From Terriglobia bacterium (GTDB lineage: Bacteria > Acidobacteriota > Terriglobia > Terriglobales > Acidobacteriaceae), in NCBI GenBank assembly GCA_020072815.1, contig JAIQGE010000025.1, positions 1 through 50,748 on the forward strand: a DNA stretch of 50,748 nucleotides, written 5' to 3'. The notes beneath the pieces are model-generated. The model made no database searches. It had not been told where the DNA came from and saw only the letters and a list, made by a program, of their open reading frames with translations. Numbering within the stretch: position 1 is the first letter of the stretch; each line of letters opens with the position of its first letter. The translations under genes and the position numbers were made by a program. Below are positions 25,437 through 34,776 of this stretch, piece by piece.

Positions 25437-26441
25437 ATGTCAAACCGAACGAAGCGGGCGACCCAAGAACATGTGATAGGAAAACAGGCAGTGCAAATAC
25501 TGGAGTCCATCCTTCCGCCGTGGTGGGTAATGCGAGAATACAAGCCCGACTATGGCATTGATCTGGCGATTAAGTTATTTGAGGAAGTCAAGAGTAACTC
25601 GCGCAAAAAGGCTTATGACACCTTGGGAGAGCACTTATTTGTCCAGGTGAAAGGCGCGCAGCGACTCAGCCCACGAGAGATGCACATCCCTCCGCGAATC
25701 AACGTAGAACGCGGCTCTGATCCAGGCGGAGGTAGGCTAAGCGGCCAAGCACGCGTCGTACCTGTCTTGTCCTGTCGCATTGATGCTAACGAGTTGCTCA
25801 CCAGTCAGCGCATGGGCGCAGCGCTGCCTATTGTCTTAGTTGTGGTGGAAGTCTCGTCGCGGCGAGCTTTTTTTGTGTGCCTCACGGACTATGTCGACAA
25901 GATCATTCTCCCAAACGACCCCAGTTATGCGACAAAACAAACCAAGACAATTCTCGTTCCCATTAGCAATGAGATTAAGAGGGACTATCTGATTCCTCTG
26001 CAGTATTATGCGAAGCGGCCAAAATTGTATGCCGCATTTCAAAAATTTGCCTATCAAGAACATGAGCTAAAATTCATTGGCGAAGACGAACTACTCGCGA
26101 CGACGCGGCGATTTGCGCGTATTCTTTTGCGTTCAGATGTGTGGAAGTCATGTGAATGGTGGGCACCAATTGCTATGGCCCATCGCCACTTGGAGTGTTT
26201 GGTCAAAGACGGCGACCCTCAATTATTTAGATATTCCGAGCCTTCTAACAAATTGGAATCCCGCGAACGAATCTGGTCTCCCTTAGGAAGTGACGGAGTC
26301 AGCCTCTACAGTCAAGCAGAGATGATGAGGTTGATAGAGATCCGCACTCTTTGGCAGCAGCTCGCGAATCTCGGGAGAATACATGAAGAAGTCTGTAGAG
26401 AGTGGTTCCTCCCATCATTTTTTGGAACAATGACACAGTAG
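25437..26441 (+). CDS. DUF4365-domain protein (nuclease-like)
   Basis: A 334-aa soluble protein. The N-terminal 130 residues match the DUF4365 pattern: KRATQEHVIGKQAVQILESI, REYKPDYGIDLAIKLFEEVK and EHLFVQVKGAQRL. The D...(E/Q)xK arrangement (PDYGID, then VQVKG) is that of a PD-(D/E)xK nuclease with Gln in the Glu position, as usual in this family. DUF4365 domains are frequent in bacterial defence proteins. The C-terminal part (about 150-334) is unrecognised. AGGAG five bases before the ATG at 25437 fixes the start; the frame is open upstream to a GTG at 25359. It probably works with the GNAT-methyltransferase fusion upstream. Confidence 0.85.
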   Translation: MSNRTKRATQEHVIGKQAVQILESILPPWWVMREYKPDYGIDLAIKLFEEVKSNSRKKAYDTLGEHLFVQVKGAQRLSPREMHIPPRINVERGSDPGGGRLSGQARVVPVLSCRIDANELLTSQRMGAALPIVLVVVEVSSRRAFFVCLTDYVDKIILPNDPSYATKQTKTILVPISNEIKRDYLIPLQYYAKRPKLYAAFQKFAYQEHELKFIGEDELLATTRRFARILLRSDVWKSCEWWAPIAMAHRHLECLVKDGDPQLFRYSEPSNKLESRERIWSPLGSDGVSLYSQAEMMRLIEIRTLWQQLANLGRIHEEVCREWFLPSFFGTMTQ

Positions 26442-26662
26442 CCGACTGCGAACTCTAAAAATCTCATATTGTTTTGAAACATGTTATTCAACGAATCTCT
26501 TCCAGAGATTTTTTCGATTCTTGCGCCCCCTTACCTCGCGGAATCTACCGCAGCAACGAGACTATTCCTCCGGTTCTGCTTTGAGCAGTCAGCCATCAGT
26601 TGTCCCCCCGGGTAGGCTTGGGCCTTGCTTCGCGCGCTGCACAACATTATGCTGTTCCCGTT

Positions 26663-27091
26663 ATGAAATCTCCCGCGGCAATCATCTTCCTTGCTTTGCT
26701 GCTCTCCTTGGCGGTCACCGGGTGTGGCGGTAAAGGAACCGCGGGCGCCGCCAGCGGTACGCTCGATTGCACCGTGAGGGCGCTCAGCGTCATCCCGCAA
26801 AATGCCGCCGCCAGCCATATCTCTTCCGCGCCGGGGAACCAGCAGCAATTTAGCGCCGGGCCGAACATGCCCATGGGATGCCCCCCGCCGCCCCTACCTT
26901 TTGATTTTGCCACGTGGTCGGTTTCCGATCCGGTCAACGTGAGCATCAGCAACGCGCTAGACTCCACCCGCGGGACCGCAATCTGCCTGGGCGCGACCGC
27001 TGGAGCGGTCAAAGTCACCGCCAGCGCCAATGACCCCAGGCTCGCCGGCGGCGCAACCGTAACCGGCTCGGCATCGCTGACCTGCAACTGA
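26663..27091 (+). CDS. Small lipoprotein, first of two paralogues
   Basis: A 142-aa protein with a lipoprotein signal (LLLSLAVTGC, Cys about 20). The mature part shares with the 27227-27622 product the segments SSAPGNQQQFSA, SVSDPVNVSISNALDSTRGT and SASLTCN at the very end. A short Pro run (CPPPPLP) lies in the middle. The pattern 'W.VSDP.NV.ISN....GTA.C.GAT.G...VTA' looks like a bacterial Ig-like (Big_2) strand set. It is probably an outer-membrane-anchored protein; the role is unknown. The 220 bases upstream carry no recognised gene. Confidence 0.78.
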   Translation: MKSPAAIIFLALLLSLAVTGCGGKGTAGAASGTLDCTVRALSVIPQNAAASHISSAPGNQQQFSAGPNMPMGCPPPPLPFDFATWSVSDPVNVSISNALDSTRGTAICLGATAGAVKVTASANDPRLAGGATVTGSASLTCN

Positions 27092-27226
27092 AGGCCACGC
27101 GACAAGCATCAGACGCGAACAAGGACGGTCCGGGATTGTTATAGGTTCCCGCGTGCGCAACTTAGAGCTATCGCAGGCTATTGAACCTTGCCTCTCCCCT
27201 GCCACGGGACTATGCTTCCTCTTATT

Positions 27227-27622
27227 ATGAAACTTACTACAGCAATTCTATTTGTTACTCTAGTCCTGTCCTTGGCCGCCGCTGGTTGCGGCGCCTCGAA
27301 CCATGACTGCAACATGACCGCGCTCAGCCTTTCCCCTTTGGATGCCACGGCCAGCCATACCGCCGCGGCCCCGGGGAACCAGCAGCAATTCAGTGCGACT
27401 CCGGTATTGCCCTCAGGCTGTCCAATTCCCCCGGTGTCTTTCTTTTTCGCCACGTTTGCTGTTTCCGACACCACCAATGTCAGCATCAGCAATGCTCAGG
27501 ACCAGACCCACGGCACCGCAACCTGCATCGGGGCAACTCCGGCGCCGGCCACGGTGATCGCGACCGCGACCAATGGCCACGGAGTTGCGGTGACGGGATT
27601 TGCCCGCCTGACCTGCAACTAG
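27227..27622 (+). CDS. Small lipoprotein, second of two paralogues
   Basis: A 131-aa protein with a lipoprotein signal (LVLSLAAAGC). It aligns throughout with the gene at 26663: APGNQQQFSATPVLPSGCP, FAVSDTTNVSISNAQDQTHG, TATCIGAT and a terminal ARLTCN. The Ig-like (Big_2) strand pattern and four Cys positions are shared. The 135-base gap between the two genes also looks similar in layout, which supports recent tandem duplication. Confidence 0.78.
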   Translation: MKLTTAILFVTLVLSLAAAGCGASNHDCNMTALSLSPLDATASHTAAAPGNQQQFSATPVLPSGCPIPPVSFFFATFAVSDTTNVSISNAQDQTHGTATCIGATPAPATVIATATNGHGVAVTGFARLTCN

Positions 27623-27726
27623 GCGGAGCAGCAAAGAAGTGCAAGAAGTTCGCGTCAAAGCGTTCCCTGTTTTGAGGCCGGTGACGCCGGCCCGCGAACC
27701 ATACTTTCTCCGGGGGACTTGTCGCA

Positions 27727-28209
27727 ATGTTCAACTTCATGAATAGCTTACGGCGCGCTCCGATGAAGCGGCCGGGAATAGCCATGCTCTTTGCCGTAGG
27801 ACTGCTGCTTGTTTCCTGTGGCGGAGGAAATTCTGACACCATTGATGGCAACTGGGCGGCCTCCCTCTCCGGAGCGCAAACCTTGAACTTCCACACCACG
27901 CTGAATACCCAGACCGGCTCCGCCGACCTGATGGTGACCAACTTGGAATTCAACCCGGCGACTACCTGCTTTCCTACGCCCGGATCTGGCGGATCAGCAA
28001 CATTTACCTCAGCCGGGGTGGTCAACGGGAACATCACCGGCGCCTTCACCATGTCCATCGGCACGCTGTTCCCCGGACCCACCCAGAATCTTCTTGTGCT
28101 GCAGGGAAACGTGAACGGCAAAACCATCTCCGGCACATGGACCCTGACCGGCGGCGTGGTCACTACTTGTACCGTCGGCACAGGAAACTTCACCATGACC
28201 AAGATGTAG
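27727..28209 (+). CDS. Small exported lipoprotein
   Basis: A 160-aa protein with a lipobox in LLLVSCGGGNS (Cys near residue 31). The mature part begins with DTIDGNWAASLSGAQTLNFH, the opening typical of acidobacterial lipoproteins whose body tests 'G.W..tLt' strands. It ends with ISGTWTLTGGVVTTCTVGTG. Beta-sandwich or lipocalin-like folding is likely; function is unknown. It may start at the internal Met of MKRPGIAM (27763), which gives a shorter signal peptide. Confidence 0.75.
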   Translation: MFNFMNSLRRAPMKRPGIAMLFAVGLLLVSCGGGNSDTIDGNWAASLSGAQTLNFHTTLNTQTGSADLMVTNLEFNPATTCFPTPGSGGSATFTSAGVVNGNITGAFTMSIGTLFPGPTQNLLVLQGNVNGKTISGTWTLTGGVVTTCTVGTGNFTMTKM

Positions 28210-28251
28210 GCAAGGATAGGCGAACCAACAACATCGTCCGGAAAAAGATTC

Positions 28252-28272
28252 GGGGCGCCATCGCGGCGCCCC
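28252..28272 (-). terminator. Hairpin terminator for the ABC/adaptor operon
   Basis: GGGGCGCC pairs perfectly with GGCGCCCC around ATCGC. On the minus strand it is followed by GAATCTTTTTCC, so it best serves the leftward operon ending at 28299. It also separates that operon from the convergent lipoprotein gene. Confidence 0.75.
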
Positions 28273-28298
28273 TGAGTCGAAGAACTTCGTCTGTAACC

Positions 28299-29018
28299 TT
28301 ACGCCAGTTCCTGCTTGGCCGCTTCGGTCTCTTCCACCACTTTGCCGTCAAACAAATGGATCGTCCGTTCCGCGTGCTTGGCAAAGCGCGCATCGTGGGT
28401 GACCATGCAGATGGTTGCGCCTTCGCGATGCAATGACTGCAACAGGTCCATCACTGCTTCGCCGTTGCGCGAGTCCAGGTTTCCGGTAGGTTCGTCCGCC
28501 AGCAGGATGGAGGGTGATCCGGCCAGGGCCCGGGCCACCGCGACGCGTTGCTGCTGACCGCCGGAGAGCTGTGAGGGATAGTGCCGCATGCGGTGCGCCA
28601 TGCCCACCTTTTCCAGCGCTTCCTGCACTCGCTTCTTGCGGTCGGGAGAGGACATGGAGCGGTAGGTGAGCGGCAGCTCAACGTTCTCGTACACGGTAAG
28701 ATCGCCAATCAGGTTGAAACTTTGGAAGATGAAGCCAATTTCCTGGTTGCGAATGCGCGCCCGGTCGGAGAAATCCAGCCCCTGGACGGCGCGATTGTTC
28801 AGCGTATAAGAGCCGTCCGTGGGCGAATCCAGCAGGCCGATGATGGAGAGCAGTGTTGACTTGCCGCATCCCGACGGGCCGGCGATGGAGACAAACTCGC
28901 CTTTGTTGATGTCCAGGTGAATGCCGGAAAGCGCATGGGTTTCCACCTCATCGGTGTAGAAAATCTTGGTAACAGTTTCCAGCCTGATCAGTGGTTGTCC
29001 AGTTGCCACGGTTTCCAA
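28299..29018 (-). CDS. ABC transporter ATP-binding protein (MacB/LolD type)
   Basis: A 239-aa cytoplasmic ATPase. Walker A is GPSGCGKST (about residue 40), the signature is LSGGQQQRVAVARALAG, and Walker B is ILLADEPTGNLDS. The D-loop and H-loop (MVTHDARFAKHAERTIHLFD) are present. The family drives MacAB-type efflux or lipoprotein release. It follows the adaptor gene by 32 bases on the same strand. No permease gene is in the window, so the MacB-like membrane subunit must lie elsewhere. Confidence 0.95.
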   Translation of the reverse strand: METVATGQPLIRLETVTKIFYTDEVETHALSGIHLDINKGEFVSIAGPSGCGKSTLLSIIGLLDSPTDGSYTLNNRAVQGLDFSDRARIRNQEIGFIFQSFNLIGDLTVYENVELPLTYRSMSSPDRKKRVQEALEKVGMAHRMRHYPSQLSGGQQQRVAVARALAGSPSILLADEPTGNLDSRNGEAVMDLLQSLHREGATICMVTHDARFAKHAERTIHLFDGKVVEETEAAKQELA

Positions 29019-29050
29019 TCTCCTTCAATGCCCGGTTGGCGGGGAAGTTG

Positions 29051-30316
29051 TTATTTGCTCAGTTTGATTCTTTGGTCGTTGTCGTAGCGCTGCATGTCTG
29101 AAAGGATGACCTTGTCGCCTTCCTTCAAACCTTTCACAATTTCTATGTACGTAACAGAGGCGCGCCCCAGTTCCACCTGGACGCGGACCGCTTCTTTCTC
29201 GTCCGGGTCCATCTTGAACATGCTGACCGTCTGTTTTTCCTGCCCGGAAGCCGGGCGGCCCACGTACAGCACGTTCTCCAGTTTCTCCAGGGTAATGGTC
29301 CCATCCACGCTCAGGTCCGGGCGAGATCCTTTGGGCGGCGGCTCGGACAGGGTCACGTCCACCGTGACCGTGCCATTCTGCGACGCCGGATCAATCCGGC
29401 TCACGTAGCCCTTGACGATTCCGTTGTGCGTATCAATGTCCGCCAGCAGTCCGGTAACAATGTCTCTGGCTTGGGTCTCAGGAATCTTCAGCTCGGCCTT
29501 CAGGTGTTCCGGCTGCACTACTTTCGCCAGAATAGTTCCCTGCGCCAGGCGCTGGCCCACGGTAACCGGCTCGTCCTGCAAGACTCCGGTGATGCCAGCG
29601 CGGACCTTGAGCGAAGCCAACTGCCGGTGTTTGAGACCCGACATGGCCCGTTTCTGGTCAATGGTGGCTTGCTGTACGGCCATCTGGGTTTCCACCGCTT
29701 TGGTGCTTTCCGAAATGCGCTCATGCTCTATGTCGCGGCGCGTGGCCAGTTCTTTCTCCTTGGCCAAAGATGCCTTGAGCGCGGACTCTGACAGCACGCC
29801 GATCTTCACCAGTTCGCGGTTCGCATCGGCATCGCGCTTGGCGTTCTCGTAGTCCGCTTCCACCGTGGCCGAAGCGGCCTTCAGGTTGAGCAGTTCGCTG
29901 TTTACCTTGGCTTTGATGTTGTGAAATTCAGCCTCCGCCGACTTCACTTCCAGATCAGAGTTCAGGGCCTCCTGCACCACCTGCGGATTGGAGAGTTCCA
30001 TGATGACCGAATCCGGAGTCACCGGCGTTCCCGGCAACAACAGAATACGTTCCACGCGGACGTCGGTTTCCGCCGGGATCAGGCGAACATCTTCCGGAAT
30101 GGGAACCAGTGAGCCGATGCCGTGGCAATTCCGGATCATGGAGCCGCGTTTCACCGTGTCCGGCCAGACCTGGCCCATTTCCACGGTTGGCGCCGCCGGG
30201 CTGAGCCGGCCAACCCCCAGCGTGATGCCGCCAATCGCCAGGACCGTGATCACGCCGATGATCAGGTTCTTTTGGCGCTTCTTACGTCTTACCGATTCGT
30301 CGCGAATAATATCCAT
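29051..30316 (-). CDS. Periplasmic adaptor (membrane fusion) subunit of a tripartite exporter
   Basis: About 421 aa with a single N-terminal membrane helix (KNLIIGVITVLAIGGITLGV). The body shows the split barrel-sandwich/lipoyl domain, a long alpha-helical hairpin (about residues 120-240, rich in A, E, K, Q with heptads) and beta-barrel segments (LKVRAGITGVLQDEPVTVGQ). The C-terminus is GLKEGDKVILSDM. It resembles HlyD/MacA proteins. The ATG at 30316 (MDIIRDESVRR) begins just before the helix. It is the first gene of the operon with the ATPase. Confidence 0.92.
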   Translation of the reverse strand: MDIIRDESVRRKKRQKNLIIGVITVLAIGGITLGVGRLSPAAPTVEMGQVWPDTVKRGSMIRNCHGIGSLVPIPEDVRLIPAETDVRVERILLLPGTPVTPDSVIMELSNPQVVQEALNSDLEVKSAEAEFHNIKAKVNSELLNLKAASATVEADYENAKRDADANRELVKIGVLSESALKASLAKEKELATRRDIEHERISESTKAVETQMAVQQATIDQKRAMSGLKHRQLASLKVRAGITGVLQDEPVTVGQRLAQGTILAKVVQPEHLKAELKIPETQARDIVTGLLADIDTHNGIVKGYVSRIDPASQNGTVTVDVTLSEPPPKGSRPDLSVDGTITLEKLENVLYVGRPASGQEKQTVSMFKMDPDEKEAVRVQVELGRASVTYIEIVKGLKEGDKVILSDMQRYDNDQRIKLSK

Positions 30317-30518
30317 TGCGTTCTTAAGTACATGCACCGTTGCTGCCAAAGAGCTGACAGCTACAACCTATTGATTTAACAAAGCAAACTCGTAGTCCTA
30401 TACTGCGCTTTTCGCCGCCGGCTGTCCATTCCTGAAAGCAACTGTCCGGAATCGGACACATGGATAAACTCAACCCGGAGCCGGCCGCTAGTATAGACTC
30501 AGCCTCGCCGCATTGGTT

Positions 30519-31493
30519 ATGACAGAATCATCCTCCGCAGCTTCCGCCGTGCCTCTTTCCGTACCCCGGCTTTTCTATACCGATCACTACCCTATTACGT
30601 TGCCAGAGAGCCACAAGTTCCCAGTTCTTAAGTACGGCATGGTGCGTAAACTCCTTGAGAAGGACGGGCTTTTTCAATTCGAGCCTGCGCCGCCGGCGAC
30701 CATGGAGCAAATCGAACTGGCGCACGATCCCGCCTACGTCCGCAGCGTCCTCGAGGGGTCCCTGGCTCCGGCGGCCATGCGACGAATCGGCCTGCCGTGG
30801 TCAGACGTGCTGGTGAAGCGCTCATTGGCCTCCGTGGGCGGAACGCTGGCGGCGGCCCAAGACGCGCTCCGCCGGGGCTGGGGCGGAACCCTGGGCGGAG
30901 GAACGCACCATGCTTTTCGCGGAGAAGGCGCGGGCTTTTGCGTGTTCAACGATATCGCCGTGGCGATTCGCGTCCTGCAGCACGGCGGGCGCATTCAGCG
31001 CGCGGCGGTGATTGATCTTGACGTCCACCAGGGCGACGGGACCGCCGAGATCTTCCGCGATTCGCCCGAAGTCTTCACTCTCTCCGTGCATTGCCAGAGC
31101 AACTTCCCTTTCCGCAAACAACAAAGCTGCCTGGACATTTCCCTTCCTGACAAAACTAATGACAACAGCTATTTACAGCATCTTGATGAAGTTTTGCCTG
31201 AAGTTTTGGATTTTCGGCCGGAAATCATCTTCTACCAGTCCGGCGTGGATGGCCTGGCTTCCGATGTTCTTGGCCGTCTGTCGTTGACCCACGAAGGACT
31301 TCTGCTGCGCGACCGCAAAGTCATGGCCACGGTGAGCGATGCCGGCATTCCCCTGGTCATCACCTCGGGCGGCGGATACTCACGGCCCATCGAACTCAGC
31401 GTGGAGGCGCACGCTAACACCTATCGCACAGCGTGGCAGGTGTTTTGCCAGCAACGCGAAGTCGCGGCGCCTGCGGCGGCACAGAAGCAATGA
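30519..31493 (+). CDS. Histone-deacetylase-superfamily hydrolase
   Basis: A 324-aa zinc-dependent deacetylase of the HDAC/AcuC/APAH fold. Conserved signatures are GGGTHHAFRGEGAGFCVFND (catalytic His pair), IDLDVHQGDGTAEIF (zinc ligands D and H), YQSGVDGLASD (third Asp) and the tail TSGGGYSRP. Bacterial members deacetylate acetyl-lysines or polyamines. The ATG at 30519 is preceded by no strong ribosome site; a GTG or TTG two codons upstream exists. It is divergent from the exporter operon. Confidence 0.92.
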   Translation: MTESSSAASAVPLSVPRLFYTDHYPITLPESHKFPVLKYGMVRKLLEKDGLFQFEPAPPATMEQIELAHDPAYVRSVLEGSLAPAAMRRIGLPWSDVLVKRSLASVGGTLAAAQDALRRGWGGTLGGGTHHAFRGEGAGFCVFNDIAVAIRVLQHGGRIQRAAVIDLDVHQGDGTAEIFRDSPEVFTLSVHCQSNFPFRKQQSCLDISLPDKTNDNSYLQHLDEVLPEVLDFRPEIIFYQSGVDGLASDVLGRLSLTHEGLLLRDRKVMATVSDAGIPLVITSGGGYSRPIELSVEAHANTYRTAWQVFCQQREVAAPAAAQKQ

Positions 31494-31642
31494 AGAGCCC
31501 GATTCGCGCCCAGCGTTCTTCTCTAAAACCTGGTGGCCCAACCCGCGTGAAACCAATCCAGCAGCCCAGTGAACTTCCGGGCATGCGGCCTGCCGCAAAT
31601 CCGTTCTTCTGTTGAGTTGGCAATGGTATTCTCTGATTCACT

Positions 31643-33058
31643 ATGTCTGCGGGTACAAAACATTCCTCCCAGCAACTTGCCCTGATGGACCTGACTGAGG
31701 CCAGCCAGGCCGTACAAAAGAAAACCGTATCGCCGGTCGAACTGACGCAGGCTTGCCTGGCGCGGATTGAGCGCCTGGACCCGCTGCTGAAAGCCTTCAT
31801 CACGGTCACGGCCGAGTCCGCTCTGGCCGAAGCCGCAAAGGCGGAAGCCGAGATCGCGCGCGGAGAATGGAAAGGTCCGCTGCACGGAATTCCCGTGGCG
31901 ATAAAAGATCTGGCGGAGACCGCGGGCGTGCGCACCACCGCCGGCAGCGCGGTGCTGGAGCATCACGTTCCCTCTGAAGACGCTGAGGTTGTACGGCGTC
32001 TGCGCGCTGCGGGTGCAGTCCTGCTGGGCAAGCTGAACCTGCATGAGTTCGCTTACGGAGGCAGCGGGATCATCGGCCATTTTGGCGTGGCCCGCAACCC
32101 CTGGAACACCGCCCACATCACCGGAGGGTCTTCGTCGGGCGCCGCTGCGGCAGTGGCCGCCAGCCTTTGTTACGGCGCTATCGGCACGGACACAGCAGGG
32201 TCCATCCGCCTGCCCAGCGCGTTTTGCGGCATTGTGGGAATCAAGCCGTCTTATGGTCTGGTGAGCACGCGGGGAGTGATTCCGCTCTCCTGGTCGCTGG
32301 ACCACGTTGGCCCCATGGCGCGCACGGTTTCCGACGTCGCGCTGATGCTGCAGGCCATCGCCCATTACGATCCGCGTGACTTCTATTGCCAGAAGTTTGC
32401 GCCGGTGTACTACCCTTCCGCCATTGAAGAAGATTGCTCCGCCTTGCGGCTGGCCGCACCAAGTGAGTTTTGGCAGGACCTTGACCCGGAAGTCCAGCAC
32501 GCCGCCGACGCCGCACTGGCTCTGCTCAGCAGGATGACTGCCGGTATGCAGGAGATCAGCCTGTCCACGGACATGGACCGTACCGTGGTCCGCTGTGAGC
32601 CTTTTGTCTATCACCAGCGGTACCTGCCGGCGCACGAGAAAGAATACGACCCGGAAACCCTGAAGCGCATTCGCAGTGGCGCCGACGTTACCGCCGCCGA
32701 TTACGTTGAGAAGTACCGCGACCTGCTTCGCGAGCGGCGCGAGATCCTCAACGTTTTTGAGCATGCTGACCTCATCATCACGCCGACTGCGCCCGTGCTC
32801 GCGCCGTCGCTCGCGGAGCTGCAGGCCGCTCCGGCCGACTTGCGCAGCAAAGAGCTGCTGATGCTTCGCAACACGCGCCCCTTCAACGTCTACGGACTCC
32901 CGGCGATCTCGGTTTGCTGCGGGTTCTCCAAATCCGGATTGCCGATTGGCTTGCAAATTGCCGGAGCGCCCGGAAGCGAAGGCGTGGTCCTGGCGCTGGC
33001 GCGCGCGTATGAAAAGCTGACCGAGTGGCACAAGTCCCGTCCGGCCTTGGCCGAATAG
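31643..33058 (+). CDS. Amidase-signature family enzyme (GatA-like)
   Basis: A 471-aa amidase. The Ser-cisSer-Lys triad is visible: the Lys in VAIKDLAETAGV (about residue 82) and the two Ser in the signature GGSSSGAAAAVAASL, with TDTAGSIRLPSAFCG at the end of the signature. Such enzymes hydrolyse amides or act as GatA of the tRNA-dependent amidotransferase. No gatB or gatC is next to it. Residues around IKPSYGLVSTRGVIPLSWSL fit the GatA/amidase group. The exact substrate is not assignable from this sequence. Confidence 0.92.
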   Translation: MSAGTKHSSQQLALMDLTEASQAVQKKTVSPVELTQACLARIERLDPLLKAFITVTAESALAEAAKAEAEIARGEWKGPLHGIPVAIKDLAETAGVRTTAGSAVLEHHVPSEDAEVVRRLRAAGAVLLGKLNLHEFAYGGSGIIGHFGVARNPWNTAHITGGSSSGAAAAVAASLCYGAIGTDTAGSIRLPSAFCGIVGIKPSYGLVSTRGVIPLSWSLDHVGPMARTVSDVALMLQAIAHYDPRDFYCQKFAPVYYPSAIEEDCSALRLAAPSEFWQDLDPEVQHAADAALALLSRMTAGMQEISLSTDMDRTVVRCEPFVYHQRYLPAHEKEYDPETLKRIRSGADVTAADYVEKYRDLLRERREILNVFEHADLIITPTAPVLAPSLAELQAAPADLRSKELLMLRNTRPFNVYGLPAISVCCGFSKSGLPIGLQIAGAPGSEGVVLALARAYEKLTEWHKSRPALAE

Positions 33059-33073
33059 AAGCATCGCCACCTA

Positions 33074-33820
33074 ATGGAACCAAATCAGGATGTTACAATT
33101 GTGCCCATCAACTTTGATGAAAACGCGATGCAGCTAGCCACCCTCAAGAGCAAGCGTTATGACGTTACGCCCGCTCCGGAAAACTTTATCCGCAACAAGC
33201 TTTTTGTGGACGAAGCCAAGAAGTATCCGCGCGTGCTGGAATGCGGATGCTCCAATGGCTTCCTGTCCCGCCTCATCACCGCCGGCGGCTCCCGCGTGGT
33301 GGGCCTGGAGATTGATCCGGAGGCTGCGGAAGAAGCCCGCCGGTCGTGCGCCCGCGTCCTGTCGGTTGATCTCAATGACAGCAGCTGGACCAAGAGTGTT
33401 GGCGAACAATTTGACCTGATCACCTTCGGCGACGTGCTGGAACATCTGGTTGACCCGCAGGCCGTTCTTCGTCAGGCGCAGCAGCTCCTGGCACCGGGTG
33501 GCCGCGTGCTGATCTGCCTCCCCAACATTGCCTACTGGACTATGCGCATTAAACTGCTGTTAGGAAGGTGGGAGTACCAGAGCATGGGTCTTCTGGACTA
33601 TACGCACCTTCGTTTTTTTACCTATGACACCGCTCGCAAGATGATCCAGGCTGCTGGGTACAATCTTCTCCACTTCGACCCGATCCTTGGTGACAGGTTC
33701 ACCAAGCATTTTCGTCCTATCTGGCAGCGGATGGGCAATGCGTTTCCTAACCTCTTGGCATTTCAAATGTTGTTCCTGGTTGAGCCAACCAGTGAAACCC
33801 ATGAATCCCGGCACGCTTGA
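33074..33820 (+). CDS. Class I SAM-dependent methyltransferase
   Basis: A 248-aa protein with motif I LECGCSNGFLSRLITAGGSR, the acidic residue at the end of strand 2 (VGLEIDPEAAEEARRS), motif II FDLITFGDVLEHLVDPQ and motif III LLAPGGRVLICLPN. The C-terminal FFTYDTARKMIQAAGYNLL is typical of glycan-cluster methyltransferases. Its last 20 bases overlap the GT2 gene. It probably methylates a sugar or lipid-linked intermediate for a surface glycan. Confidence 0.9.
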   Translation: MEPNQDVTIVPINFDENAMQLATLKSKRYDVTPAPENFIRNKLFVDEAKKYPRVLECGCSNGFLSRLITAGGSRVVGLEIDPEAAEEARRSCARVLSVDLNDSSWTKSVGEQFDLITFGDVLEHLVDPQAVLRQAQQLLAPGGRVLICLPNIAYWTMRIKLLLGRWEYQSMGLLDYTHLRFFTYDTARKMIQAAGYNLLHFDPILGDRFTKHFRPIWQRMGNAFPNLLAFQMLFLVEPTSETHESRHA

Positions 33821-34736
33821 TCCTTCAGCGTCATTGCCTGACCGCGCGACAGTTCTGAAAATATGCGCTGTGATGGTCACCTACAATCCTGACTCGTCGC
33901 TGGAGCAGAACATCCGCGCCTTGCTTCCCCACGTGGACAAGCTCATCGTGGTAGATAACGGTTCAGAGCCGCATGCCCGTTGGGACATTCGGGAACTTGC
34001 TTCCGCCTGTGACTTTGACTGCATTTGGAACAGAGAAAACATGGGGCTGGCGGCCGCTCTGAACAGTGGCATTCGCCAAGCCCTGGAAAGCGCCGATTAC
34101 ACCTGGATCGCCACGTTTGACCATGACACCCACGTCCTGCCGGGGTTCCGCGACGCCATGCTCAAGGCTTTCCTCGCATGCCCCTATCGCGCCCGGGTTG
34201 GCCTCATCGGCCCCCACCACGTCTTGATTCCAGGGGACGCTTCGGCAATCGATGTGCCTGGCGAGGCCAGTCCTGCGTTCCGGGAAATAACCGTCGCCAT
34301 GCAGTCAGGCAGCTTTTTGAGCACTGAGGCATTACGCAAAGTCGGATTGCTTGATGAAACGTTCTTTATTGACTATGTGGATTTCGAATATTGCCTGCGC
34401 CTGCGAAAGCGCGGCTTCCGGATCGTTGAAGCCACCAATGCAATTCTCGGCCACCGGCTAGGAGAGCCTTCGCAACACACCTTTCTGGGAAAGACCACGA
34501 TGGTCTACAGTCACAGCCCGGTCAGGCGTTATTATGCTGCACGAAACCGGCTGCGGATGTACCCGCGCTATCTGTTTTCCGATCCCGCATGGATTTGCCA
34601 CGATGCCTGGTCCTGGTTCAAGGAAGTGATGAAGCTGCTGCTGTTCGAGCAGGACCGCAAGCAGAAGCTGGCCTACATTGCGCGGGGCGTCTGGGACGCT
34701 CTTCGAGGACGATCCGGTGGCCTTGCGCCGAACTGA
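33801..34736 (+). CDS. Family 2 glycosyltransferase (rhamnosyltransferase-like)
   Basis: A 311-aa cytoplasmic glycosyltransferase. CAVMVTYNPDSSLEQNIRAL begins the nucleotide-binding half; VVDNGSEPHARWD follows. The DxD-like residues are in WIATFDHDTHVLPGF, and the catalytic-domain end is FIDYVDFEYCLRLRKRGFRI. It resembles rhamnosyltransferases of the RfbN/WbbL type. Its ATG at 33801 lies inside the previous methyltransferase gene. It is part of a small surface-polysaccharide cluster. Confidence 0.92.
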   Translation: MNPGTLDPSASLPDRATVLKICAVMVTYNPDSSLEQNIRALLPHVDKLIVVDNGSEPHARWDIRELASACDFDCIWNRENMGLAAALNSGIRQALESADYTWIATFDHDTHVLPGFRDAMLKAFLACPYRARVGLIGPHHVLIPGDASAIDVPGEASPAFREITVAMQSGSFLSTEALRKVGLLDETFFIDYVDFEYCLRLRKRGFRIVEATNAILGHRLGEPSQHTFLGKTTMVYSHSPVRRYYAARNRLRMYPRYLFSDPAWICHDAWSWFKEVMKLLLFEQDRKQKLAYIARGVWDALRGRSGGLAPN

Positions 34737-34776
34737 CGGCGTTTATCCCCGTGGGAACATGCTGAGGTGAATCGCG

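Noticed and set aside
31523-33070. A 515-codon minus-strand open frame over the amidase gene
   Set aside because: The amidase motifs on the plus strand are complete, and the antisense product is low-complexity Arg/Gly/Ala sequence.
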